In this document: positions 13,900 to 19,953 of the stretch, piece by piece
How the letters are laid out: each line of letters starts with the position of its first letter
Numbering within the stretch: position 1 is the first letter of the stretch
Assembly: GCA_036557185.1 (NCBI GenBank)
Contig: DATBHZ010000027.1
Span: 1-21,692, forward strand
Length of the DNA stretch: 21,692 nt
Source of the DNA: DATBHZ01 sp036557185
GTDB lineage: Bacteria; Actinomycetota; Acidimicrobiia; IMCC26256; JAENVU01
Direction: 5' to 3'
Position numbers and translations under genes: made by a program
The notes under the pieces: model-generated
Told to the model about the DNA's origin: nothing
Seen by the model: only the letters and a program-made list of their open reading frames with translations
Databases searched by the model: none

Positions 13900-14307
13900 A
13901 TGCCACCCTTCTTCGAGACCGTGGACATGACGGGCGACTACTCCGCCACGTACCGAGCGATGCCCGAGGTGCTCGCGCAGCTCCGTACGGACCTTCGCCC
14001 CTACCTCTCCGAGGTCCTCCACAATGCCGATGCCGAGTTCGACGTCCTCGTGGCCTGCTCGGAGGCGGTGGCGAACGCGATCGAGCATCCGCGCGACCGC
14101 CGTGACTCGCTCATCGCGGTCGACGCGCACGTCAACGAAGCAGAGCTCGTGATCGCCGTTCACGATTCCGGTCACTGGCGCCCGGATCACACGGCGCGGC
14201 AGCTCGAGCGTGGGCGCGGCCTCGTCCTGATGAACGGGCTGACCGAGCTCTCGATCGAATCGAACGATGGCACCACGGTGATGCTGCGGACGCCGATCTC
14301 GCGCTGA
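13900..14307 (+). CDS. RsbW/SpoIIAB-like ATPase with intact kinase motifs
   Basis: The 135-residue protein is a HATPase_c domain. The N-box SEAVANAIEHP is complete (Glu55, Asn59, His63), the G1 box reads HDSGHW (Asp89, Gly91) and the G2 box RGRGLVLM (105-112). It therefore should bind ATP and act as the serine kinase of a STAS protein, unlike the two sigma-coupled paralogs. It lies downstream of the STAS gene, has its own SigF-like box and is convergent with the SpoIIE phosphatase. No sigma factor is directly attached. ATG 13927 (MTGDYS) is an alternative start. Whether it also binds a sigma factor is unknown. Confidence 0.82.
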   Translation: MPPFFETVDMTGDYSATYRAMPEVLAQLRTDLRPYLSEVLHNADAEFDVLVACSEAVANAIEHPRDRRDSLIAVDAHVNEAELVIAVHDSGHWRPDHTARQLERGRGLVLMNGLTELSIESNDGTTVMLRTPISR

Positions 14308-14324
14308 CGAGCGCTCGGCTGTTC

Positions 14325-15812
14325 TCAGGCGCGCTGCAACACGACGAGTGTTGCATCGTCTCGGAGCCGTGCGGGAGCGAAGTCGTCGAGTGCCTGACGA
14401 CAGCGCGCGACGACGGCGGCAGCGCCCTCACGCGCAGGCCCGGTGACCGCGCGCTCGAGGGGTGAAGAGCCGAAGAATTCTCCGCGCCCGTCGCGTGCTT
14501 CCGTGATCCCGTCGGTGTAGATGAGCAACGTGTGACCGGCACCGATGGTCGCCGTCTTGGTCGTCCATTCTCCGAGGAAGCTGCTCATGATCGGTCCGGT
14601 CGGCTCGAGCTCCGTACAGACCTTGCCGTCGCAGAGGAGCGCCGGTGGATGGCCCGCGTTCGCATATTGGGTTCGGCCGGTGTCGAGGTCGCTCACCGCG
14701 ACGAACGCCGTGAAGAACATCTCTGGGTCGAGCGGAACGAGCTGGCGGATCGTCGAGAGCAACGCCTCGTCCGGATCCGCACCGAGCACGAGCACCGACC
14801 GCAACAGGTCGCGACACCGCAGCGCCAGGATGCCACCGATCGCGCCGTGCCCGGCGACGTCGACGACGACCGCCGCCACCGCTCGCGGTCCGACCTCCAT
14901 GACGTCGTAGCAGTCCCCGGCGACGATTCCCTCCGCGGGCAGCAGGTCCGCGGCGACCGACCAGCCGCTGCCGAGCTTCGGCAGCTCCGGCTGCAGATTC
15001 GCCTGGAGGTCGAGCACGACGCCTGCGTTCTGCTCGACGGCCTCGCGCGCGCGGCGGGCATCGCGCACTGCGCCCACGAGCCGCGTGCGCATCTCCTCGG
15101 TCTCGTACCCGAGCTCCGCGAGCTCAGGTGGTCCCACGGCCGGGACGGTCGTATCCAATGACCCGCCGTAGACCTCGCGGACCGCGTTGCCGATCACTCG
15201 CACCGGGCGGGTGACCCAGCGGCGCACGAGGTACGCAGCGATGACGGTCCCGATCACGCCGAGCACGAGCAGCGCTGCGATCACCCCGTTGATGACCCGG
15301 CGATACTGCGTCGCCCTGGAGCGCGCACTCGTGTAGTGGCGCGTCGTGGCCGCCATCAGTGAGGTGAGCGCGGCGCGCAGCCGATCGAACGAGGCCGTCT
15401 GCCCCACCAGCGCCGTTGCCCCCCGAGCGTCCCCAGCTCGACTCGCAGCGATCGCGGGTTCGGCGATCGTCCGGTGCCAGCTGGCGGCCGCGGCCTCGAC
15501 GTCAACAAGCTCTGCCCGCACTGCCCGGCGCGCACGGAGCTGCGTGATCGCCGTTCGGCCATCGGTGGTGCCTCGCGTGTAGGGATCGAGAGACGTGTCG
15601 TCACCCGAGATCGCGAAGCCTCGGATCCCGGTCTCCTGGTTCAAATACGCTGAACGCAGCTCGAGTGCCTGCTCCTGGGCAGCGAGCCAATCTCGTGACA
15701 CGCTCACCGTGTTGTCGCGCGCGACCGTCACGGCGATGATGAGGCCGGCTGCGATGGCGATGAGCACCAAGTACCCGACGAAGACGAGCACGAGTCGTCG
15801 GGCAAGCGGCAT
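14325..15812 (-). CDS. Membrane-bound CHASE3-HAMP-SpoIIE (PP2C) phosphatase
   Basis: The 495-residue protein has an N-terminal span (about residues 6-30) and an extracytoplasmic helical domain of roughly 145 residues with the CHASE3-like segment LNQETGIRGFAISGDD. A second span (about 178-200) and a HAMP linker (WVTRPVRVIGNAV) follow, then a C-terminal PP2C/SpoIIE domain. The metal motifs are present: GDCYDV, VVDVAGHG, ANAGHPPALL, YTDGITEARD and DDATLVVL. By analogy with RsbU/RsbP it should dephosphorylate a STAS protein in response to an outside signal. The ATG at 15812 is preferred; GTG 15845 is possible. Neither has a clear Shine-Dalgarno. Confidence 0.9.
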   Translation of the reverse strand: MPLARRLVLVFVGYLVLIAIAAGLIIAVTVARDNTVSVSRDWLAAQEQALELRSAYLNQETGIRGFAISGDDTSLDPYTRGTTDGRTAITQLRARRAVRAELVDVEAAAASWHRTIAEPAIAASRAGDARGATALVGQTASFDRLRAALTSLMAATTRHYTSARSRATQYRRVINGVIAALLVLGVIGTVIAAYLVRRWVTRPVRVIGNAVREVYGGSLDTTVPAVGPPELAELGYETEEMRTRLVGAVRDARRAREAVEQNAGVVLDLQANLQPELPKLGSGWSVAADLLPAEGIVAGDCYDVMEVGPRAVAAVVVDVAGHGAIGGILALRCRDLLRSVLVLGADPDEALLSTIRQLVPLDPEMFFTAFVAVSDLDTGRTQYANAGHPPALLCDGKVCTELEPTGPIMSSFLGEWTTKTATIGAGHTLLIYTDGITEARDGRGEFFGSSPLERAVTGPAREGAAAVVARCRQALDDFAPARLRDDATLVVLQRA

Positions 15813-15881
15813 TGTCGGGACATTAGAGCCCGGCCGCTCGCACACCGGAGCGGGGTGGACCCTGCCCTGGTGTGCCGCGGC

Positions 15882-15907
15882 GTTTCCTCTGCGCTAGCGG
15901 CGGGTAC
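15882..15907 (+). promoter_or_regulatory. SigF-type promoter GTTT-N16-GGGTAC
   Basis: GTTT (15882-15885) and GGGTAC (15902-15907) are exactly 16 bp apart and lie 39 bp before the ATG of the small basic protein. The arrangement and the distance to the start copy those at 2722 and 13417. Confidence 0.6.
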
Positions 15908-15946
15908 CCGCGAGCTTTACCGCTCGTCGATCGAGGAGGTCTCGCG

Positions 15947-16276
15947 ATGCCACCACGAGCTTGGAGCGCGAAACGCGAGCGCCAGTACGAACACATCAAG
16001 TCCGGCCTCGAGGACCACGGTCGTTCCGAAGAGGTCGCCGAGGAGATCGCCGCGAGGACGGTGAACAAGGAACGCTCGCGTGCGCACGAGTCCAAGACGT
16101 CCTCAGCGCTCTCGAGGGAGGATGTGTCGTCGGGCCGCCGGGGTGGGCTGCGGTCGCATCGCGGTCCGGGCGGACGAACGCGAGACCAGCTGTATCAGGA
16201 GGCGAGGCGTAAGAACGTCAAAGGCCGGTCGCGTATGACGAAGGCCCAGCTCGAGCGCGCCGTCGGCCGGGACTGA
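15947..16276 (+). CDS. Small basic protein with SAP/Rho-N-like C-terminus ('plasmid stabilization'-type)
   Basis: The 109-residue protein starts MPPRAWSAKRERQYEHIKSG. The conserved segment 'QYEHIKSGLEDHGRSEEVAEEIAARTVNKERSRAHES' is found in small actinobacterial proteins often labelled plasmid stabilization protein. The C-terminus (YQEARRKNVKGRSRMTKAQLERAVGR) resembles a Rho N-terminal/SAP helix-extended-loop-helix, which often binds nucleic acid. A GAGGAGGT Shine-Dalgarno lies upstream of the ATG. It has a SigF-type promoter and ends one base before the stop of the convergent STAS gene. The real role is unknown; a stress-related DNA- or RNA-binding role is inferred. Confidence 0.75.
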   Translation: MPPRAWSAKRERQYEHIKSGLEDHGRSEEVAEEIAARTVNKERSRAHESKTSSALSREDVSSGRRGGLRSHRGPGGRTRDQLYQEARRKNVKGRSRMTKAQLERAVGRD

Positions 16277-16277
16277 C

Positions 16278-16562
16278 TCACGAGGAGCCGTCGAGCAGCT
16301 CCTCCATACCCGTGATCTCGAACACGCGGCGGCACCGCTCGTTGAGGTTCACGAGCGAGAGGCGCTTCGAGGTCTCGCGGCGCACGCCGAGGAGCATCCC
16401 GATGCCCGTGCTCCCGATGAAGTCGAGCTCGCTGCAGTCGATCACGACCGGATCGTCCGAGGAGGCACGCACGTACGCGAGCAGCTCCTCACGAACGCGA
16501 TCGACGGTCGCGAGATCAACCTCGCCGCGCAGCGGCGAAGCGGGATGTTTCGGGCCTGACAC
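16278..16562 (-). CDS. STAS-domain anti-anti-sigma factor (copy 2)
   Basis: From GTG at 16562 the product is 94 residues: LRGEVDLATVDRVREELLAYV, then VVIDCSELDFIGSTGIGMLLGV. The usual DSSG/DSTG is GSTG here (residues 50-53): the Ser-Thr pair is kept, but the preceding Asp is Gly. It ends with VFEITGMEELLDG, a normal STAS end. The open frame extends to 16769, but that would overlap the divergent ppa gene. A plausible housekeeping promoter (TTGTAC-N17-TAGGGT) ends 7 bp before the GTG, so the mRNA may be leaderless. Unlike the first STAS gene it has no SigF-type box, so it may be the constitutive input. Confidence 0.82.
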   Translation of the reverse strand: MSGPKHPASPLRGEVDLATVDRVREELLAYVRASSDDPVVIDCSELDFIGSTGIGMLLGVRRETSKRLSLVNLNERCRRVFEITGMEELLDGSS

Positions 16563-16569
16563 GGCCGCA

Positions 16570-16598
16570 ACCCTACGGAGCGCCCCTGCGCCGTACAA
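16570..16598 (-). promoter_or_regulatory. Possible housekeeping promoter of STAS copy 2
   Basis: On the minus strand TTGTAC (16598-16593), 17 bp, TAGGGT (16575-16570). The GTG start begins 8 bases past the -10, as expected for a leaderless transcript. Matches to the consensus are partial. Confidence 0.35.
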
Positions 16599-16647
16599 CT
16601 CGCCCCCTGTGGGCTCTTGCCGCCGCCACGGTCGGTAGCCTCTCGAG

Positions 16648-17139
16648 ATGGACGAGGTGGTCGCGGTCATCGAAATACCGCGGGGCTCACGCAACAAGTA
16701 CGAAGCGGACCACGAGACCGGCGCCATCTGGCTCGACCGAATGCTCTTCACCTCCGTGCAGTACCCCACTGACTACGGCTATGTACCGGAGACCCTGGCC
16801 GCCGACGGAGACCCGATCGACGTGATGGTCCTGCTCGACGAGCCGACGTTCCCCGGCTGTCGCATTCGTTCGAGGGTGATCGGCGTCCTGCACATGGAGG
16901 ACGAGAAGGGTCAGGACGACAAGCTGCTGGCCGTTGTCGCTACCGATCCTCGGGTCGCGCGCATCCGGTCGATCGACGACGTCGAGGAGGCCGTCCTCGA
17001 CGAGATCGCCCATTTCTTCGAGGTGTACAAGGCCCTCGAGCCGGGGAAGGCGTCTGCGGTCGGTCATTGGGCGGACGCCACAAGGGCGCGCGAGCTCCTC
17101 CTCGAGGCACAAGAGGCCTATTCGGGCTCCAAGGGATGA
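16648..17139 (+). CDS. ppa: Inorganic pyrophosphatase, family I
   Basis: The 163-residue protein hydrolyses pyrophosphate to two phosphates in the cytoplasm, pulling biosynthetic reactions forward. The family I active site is complete: IEIPRGSRNKYE (Glu9, Lys17, Glu19), Arg31, YPTDYGYVP (39-47), DGDPIDVMVL with Asp53, Asp55 and Asp58, and MEDEKGQDDK with Asp85, Asp90 and Lys92. Length is normal for bacterial enzymes. It is probably co-transcribed with the VOC gene 13 bp downstream. The ATG is used although the Shine-Dalgarno is weak; the N-terminus aligns well with the family. Confidence 0.96.
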   Translation: MDEVVAVIEIPRGSRNKYEADHETGAIWLDRMLFTSVQYPTDYGYVPETLAADGDPIDVMVLLDEPTFPGCRIRSRVIGVLHMEDEKGQDDKLLAVVATDPRVARIRSIDDVEEAVLDEIAHFFEVYKALEPGKASAVGHWADATRARELLLEAQEAYSGSKG

Positions 17140-17152
17140 AGGAGGGCCGTAG

Positions 17153-17524
17153 GTGGACTTCAAGCTCGAGCTCGTCGCGATTCCGGTCTCCGATGTCGAC
17201 CGCGCCAAGGCGTTCTATGTCGACAAGGCCGGGTTCCACGCCGACCACGACCACGCGGTGAGTGACGACATTCGCTTCGTGCAGCTGACACCGCCGGGAT
17301 CCGCATGCTCGATTGCGCTCGGCAAGGGCATCACCGAGGCTGACCCGGGCTCGGTCCAAGGCATGCAGCTCGTCGTCACCGACATCAACGCAGCGCGCGC
17401 CGAGCTTGCCGGACGCGGCGTCGAAGTCTCCGACGTGGAGGCATTCCCGTGGGGAGCTTTCGTCTACTTCGCCGACCCCGACGGCAACAAGTGGGCCGTC
17501 CAGGAGATTCCGCCGCGCCCGTGA
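17153..17524 (+). CDS. VOC (glyoxalase/bleomycin resistance) superfamily protein
   Basis: The 123-residue protein contains one VOC unit: LELVAIPVSDVDRAKAFYVDKAGF at the start and FPWGAFVYFADPDGNKWAVQE at the end, the latter carrying the usual C-terminal Glu. The His expected in the first strand of metal-binding members is absent (Leu/Glu there), so catalysis is uncertain. VOC proteins dimerise and act on or bind diverse small molecules. It starts at GTG with AAGGAGG (17139-17145) 7 nt upstream, overlapping the ppa stop region, so it is likely in an operon with ppa. The functional link to pyrophosphatase is unclear. Confidence 0.85.
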   Translation: MDFKLELVAIPVSDVDRAKAFYVDKAGFHADHDHAVSDDIRFVQLTPPGSACSIALGKGITEADPGSVQGMQLVVTDINAARAELAGRGVEVSDVEAFPWGAFVYFADPDGNKWAVQEIPPRP

Positions 17525-17534
17525 CGCGGCGTCC

Positions 17535-17552
17535 GCGCGCGGTACTGCGCGC
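17535..17552. terminator. Small GC hairpin between convergent genes
   Basis: GCGCGC (17535-17540) and GCGCGC (17547-17552) pair around GGTACT between the VOC stop and the stop of the Gly-rich protein gene. There is no T-tract. Possible bidirectional terminator. Confidence 0.35.
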
Positions 17553-18724
17553 TAGCTGGACGGCTCGACCACGATGCGCAACATCTGCGGGTCAGCACCC
17601 CAGTCGTTGCGCGCCACCACATAGATCCTGTACTCGCCTTCGCTTCCCGCGGCGGGTGTGCCGCGTAGCTCACCTCGACCCGAGAACAGCGGAACGCGCA
17701 TCGTCAGACCTGGCGGGAACGACCCGTCGAACGTGAGGTGCGGCGGGGGCGAACCGACGGATACGACATCGAAGTTCGCGGCAGCGCCGACGGTGAGGAC
17801 GATCCGGCTCGGGCTCACGATCTGCGGCGGGGGCTGCCGGTGAACCGTCATCCTGGCCTCGACCGATCCGTCACCTGCGGGTGCAGGGGCGACGGAGACG
17901 TCGCGAGCAGTTGCGGCGTTCCAGCTCCGGCCGCCTCCGCCGCCGCCACCGGCTCCTTGCACGGCTCCTGCCGTCCCGCCTGCGCCGCCGTAGCAACCGC
18001 CGCCACCGCCGCCGCCACCACCGTTCGAGCGTCCATTCATCGCGTTGCCTCCGGCACCGCCCCGCAACCGCGCCGCGTCGACGCTCGTCTCGGGGCACGA
18101 CGCGCCAGCAAGACCGCCGTGGCCGGGGAGCCGCGAAGAGGTTCCCGACATCCCGGCATTGCCGCCGGCGCGGCCGGTGGGCTCGAACGTCGCGACGCCA
18201 CCGCCTCCCGCGCCACCACCGGCGACGACCAGCCAGCGGTGACGCGTGCGGTTGTACACACCGCTGCCGCCCCCGCCCCAGCCGCCATCGGTCCCGTCGG
18301 TCAGCGAGGCCGCGCCGGCCCGTCCTCCCGCCAGGGGCCGGGTCGCGTCCTCCCGGCTTCCCCGCCGTCCCGGGATCAGCTCCAGCACGTCACCGGCCAC
18401 GATCCCGTGCCCGTACTGAATGGTCGCGGTGATGCGTTGACCGACACCGGCCGCCCCGCCGGTGCCCCAGGGGATCCCATTCTGACCGTTCTCGCCCGAC
18501 GCCCCCGTGACGACGAACGTCGCGTGCGTCAACGTGCGCGGGACAGTGATCTCCTGCACGCTCGAGGTGGCCGAGACTGCGAAGGTGCCCGTCGAGCCGT
18601 GCGCGTGTGTCGGGCGCGCGAGCTCATACGCGCTCACTCCACCGACGACGAGCGCGACCGCGACGACGGCAACGAGCCATCGAGCGCGCGGCCGAGTGCG
18701 ACCTGATCTCTCCGTTGCCCCCAC
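17552..18724 (-). CDS. Membrane-anchored glycine-rich surface protein with Ig-like C-terminal domain
   Basis: From GTG at 18724 the product is 390 residues. It has a basic N-terminus, one membrane span (about 16-33, WLVAVVAVALVVGGVSAYEL), a beta-rich segment (FAVSATSSVQEITVPRTLTHATF) and a long Gly-rich region (about 70-280) with many GGAGG and GGGGG runs. The end resembles a putative Ig fold (SPSRIVLTVGAAANFDVVSVGSPPPHLTF). The layout is like extracellular Gly-rich domain proteins (ALK/LTK-type glycine-rich fold). The start is chosen for GAGG 8 nt upstream; GTG 18793 would add 23 residues and longer readings overlap the divergent lipoprotein gene. A role at the cell surface is inferred. Confidence 0.75.
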   Translation of the reverse strand: MGATERSGRTRPRARWLVAVVAVALVVGGVSAYELARPTHAHGSTGTFAVSATSSVQEITVPRTLTHATFVVTGASGENGQNGIPWGTGGAAGVGQRITATIQYGHGIVAGDVLELIPGRRGSREDATRPLAGGRAGAASLTDGTDGGWGGGGSGVYNRTRHRWLVVAGGGAGGGGVATFEPTGRAGGNAGMSGTSSRLPGHGGLAGASCPETSVDAARLRGGAGGNAMNGRSNGGGGGGGGGCYGGAGGTAGAVQGAGGGGGGGRSWNAATARDVSVAPAPAGDGSVEARMTVHRQPPPQIVSPSRIVLTVGAAANFDVVSVGSPPPHLTFDGSFPPGLTMRVPLFSGRGELRGTPAAGSEGEYRIYVVARNDWGADPQMLRIVVEPSS

Positions 18725-18827
18725 CCGCGAAGCCTCGGCGCGCTCCCCCGCCGACTTGAGGGGCGAAGCCCTTGTTTCACCCTGGGGTGACACGCCACGG
18801 CTATTGTTCGCCGCTCGGGGAGGACAC

Positions 18828-19640
18828 GTGAGGGGTTGGCGGGTCACCGGCAGCGTGGCGATCGTGGTGCTCCTCGCCGCGTGCGGGTCGGGCGGCTCGT
18901 CGCGGGCCTCGGCGGTGCGGGTGGTCACCGACGCGGTGCACAACTCCGAGACGGCGCGCATGCGCGGCACGATTCGGGTCGACGGCACGAACCCGAGAAA
19001 CATCGAAATCGAGGGCTATGCCTCTCCGGTCGGCACGGAGTTGCACGCGACAGTGCACGACTCAGCCGGCACGCACAGCGTTGAGACCCGTGCGATCGGT
19101 GGCGTGGCCTACAGCACAGATGCATCCACGTTGTTTCCAGGGGAAGCATTGCCGCCAGGCAAGCGCTGGGCGCGCGGTGACCGGTCGAGCGTGAGCCGCC
19201 GCCTCTCCTCACCTGATGCGCGAGGGGTGCTCGCGCTTCTTGCTCAGCACGCCTCCGTGCAGCGCGACGGCACGGAGAACCTCGACGGCGTGCCGACCAC
19301 GCGCTATCGCGCCGTTGAGGAACCCAGCAAGGCCGCCAAGTCCGAGGTCCCAGGCCTACGCCCGAGCGTCCTCGAGATCTGGGTGGACGCGCAAGGCCGT
19401 ATGCGGAGGATGCGCCAGACGGGTGGCGATCCGGGCTTCTCGGTGATCGCCACCATGGACTACTTCCCTCTCAATCGCCCGGTGCCGAAGATCACGGCCC
19501 CGCCGTCGGACGAAGTCGCGACCGAACGGGAGCTGATCACCGACGTGCCCACACCGCCGAGCGACGCGCCACCGCCGGGCGGCCCGTTCTCGTCGACGCC
19601 GCCTCCGACCACAGCGCCCACGCAGGTACCCGCGCCGTGA
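18828..19640 (+). CDS. Lipoprotein, LprG/LppX-like
   Basis: The 270-residue product begins with a lipoprotein signal peptide, VRGWRVTGSVAIVVLLAAC, with the lipobox LAAC at residues 16-19, so Cys19 should be lipidated. The mature part starts with a Ser/Gly linker and has the two-part shape of LppX/LprG-type proteins, which carry lipids across the cell envelope: an early 'VTDAVHNSETARMRGTIRVDG' and a late 'LEIWVDAQGRMRRMRQTG' segment. The tail is Pro/Thr-rich. GGGGAGGA lies 4 nt before the GTG. The stop overlaps GTG of the next, broken lipoprotein gene (GTGA). The family call is by pattern only. Confidence 0.72.
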   Translation: MRGWRVTGSVAIVVLLAACGSGGSSRASAVRVVTDAVHNSETARMRGTIRVDGTNPRNIEIEGYASPVGTELHATVHDSAGTHSVETRAIGGVAYSTDASTLFPGEALPPGKRWARGDRSSVSRRLSSPDARGVLALLAQHASVQRDGTENLDGVPTTRYRAVEEPSKAAKSEVPGLRPSVLEIWVDAQGRMRRMRQTGGDPGFSVIATMDYFPLNRPVPKITAPPSDEVATERELITDVPTPPSDAPPPGGPFSSTPPPTTAPTQVPAP

Positions 19641-19823
19641 CACGCCTTGGACGTCGGCAGCTCATCGCAAGTGCGGCGGTCGTTCTGCTGCTCGCGGCGT
19701 TGCAGCAGCGGGGGTAGTCGCACCGCGACGGCTGCGATAGACGTCCCCGAACGACCGGAAGGTGGTTGGTCGCAATCCGCCTTGGCGGGCGCGCGACGCT
19801 CGCGGCCTTGTGCCATGTTGTAG
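19637..19823 (+). pseudogene. Broken lipoprotein gene (frameshift at lipobox, truncated)
   Basis: GTG at 19637 overlaps the upstream stop and opens MTRLGRRQLIASAAVVLLLAA, a good signal sequence. The frame then ends after LQQRG at TAG 19715-19717. If one base near the T at 19700 is removed, the reading continues as LLLAA-CSSGGSRTATAAIDV and on to TAG at 19821. That gives a normal lipobox and a Ser/Gly linker. So a single extra base appears to have broken a second lipoprotein gene. The reading stops one base before IS-like repeats at 19824, and no remainder is found after the insertion sequence. A sequencing error at this base is also possible, but the truncation would remain. Confidence 0.6.
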
Positions 19824-19864
19824 CCGATGTCTCGCGACACCTGTCTCCGATGTCTCGCGACACC
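19824..19864. repeat. Two 18-bp direct repeats with IS-end-like core
   Basis: The sequence CCGATGTCTCGCGACACC occurs at 19824-19841 and again at 19847-19864. The core TGTCTCGCGACA begins like the terminal repeat of the adjacent insertion sequence (TGTCTCGG). Possible remnant end of a related element or transposase binding sites. Confidence 0.6.
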
Positions 19865-19927
19865 ACAATGGTGGGCGGTAGAGTCTGAGGTCCCGGGGTT
19901 AGTGGGACAGCATGTCTCGGGATTTCT

Positions 19928-19952
19928 GGGACACCTGATGATGGGGTGTCCC
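19928..19952 (+). promoter_or_regulatory. Hairpin just before the transposase start
   Basis: GGGACACC (19928-19935) and GGTGTCCC (19945-19952) pair over 8 bp with a 9-nt loop, ending one base before the ATG. In RNA made from outside the element it could hide the translation start, a known way for insertion sequences to avoid being switched on by read-through transcription. The role is inferred. Confidence 0.5.
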
Positions 19953-19953
19953 G

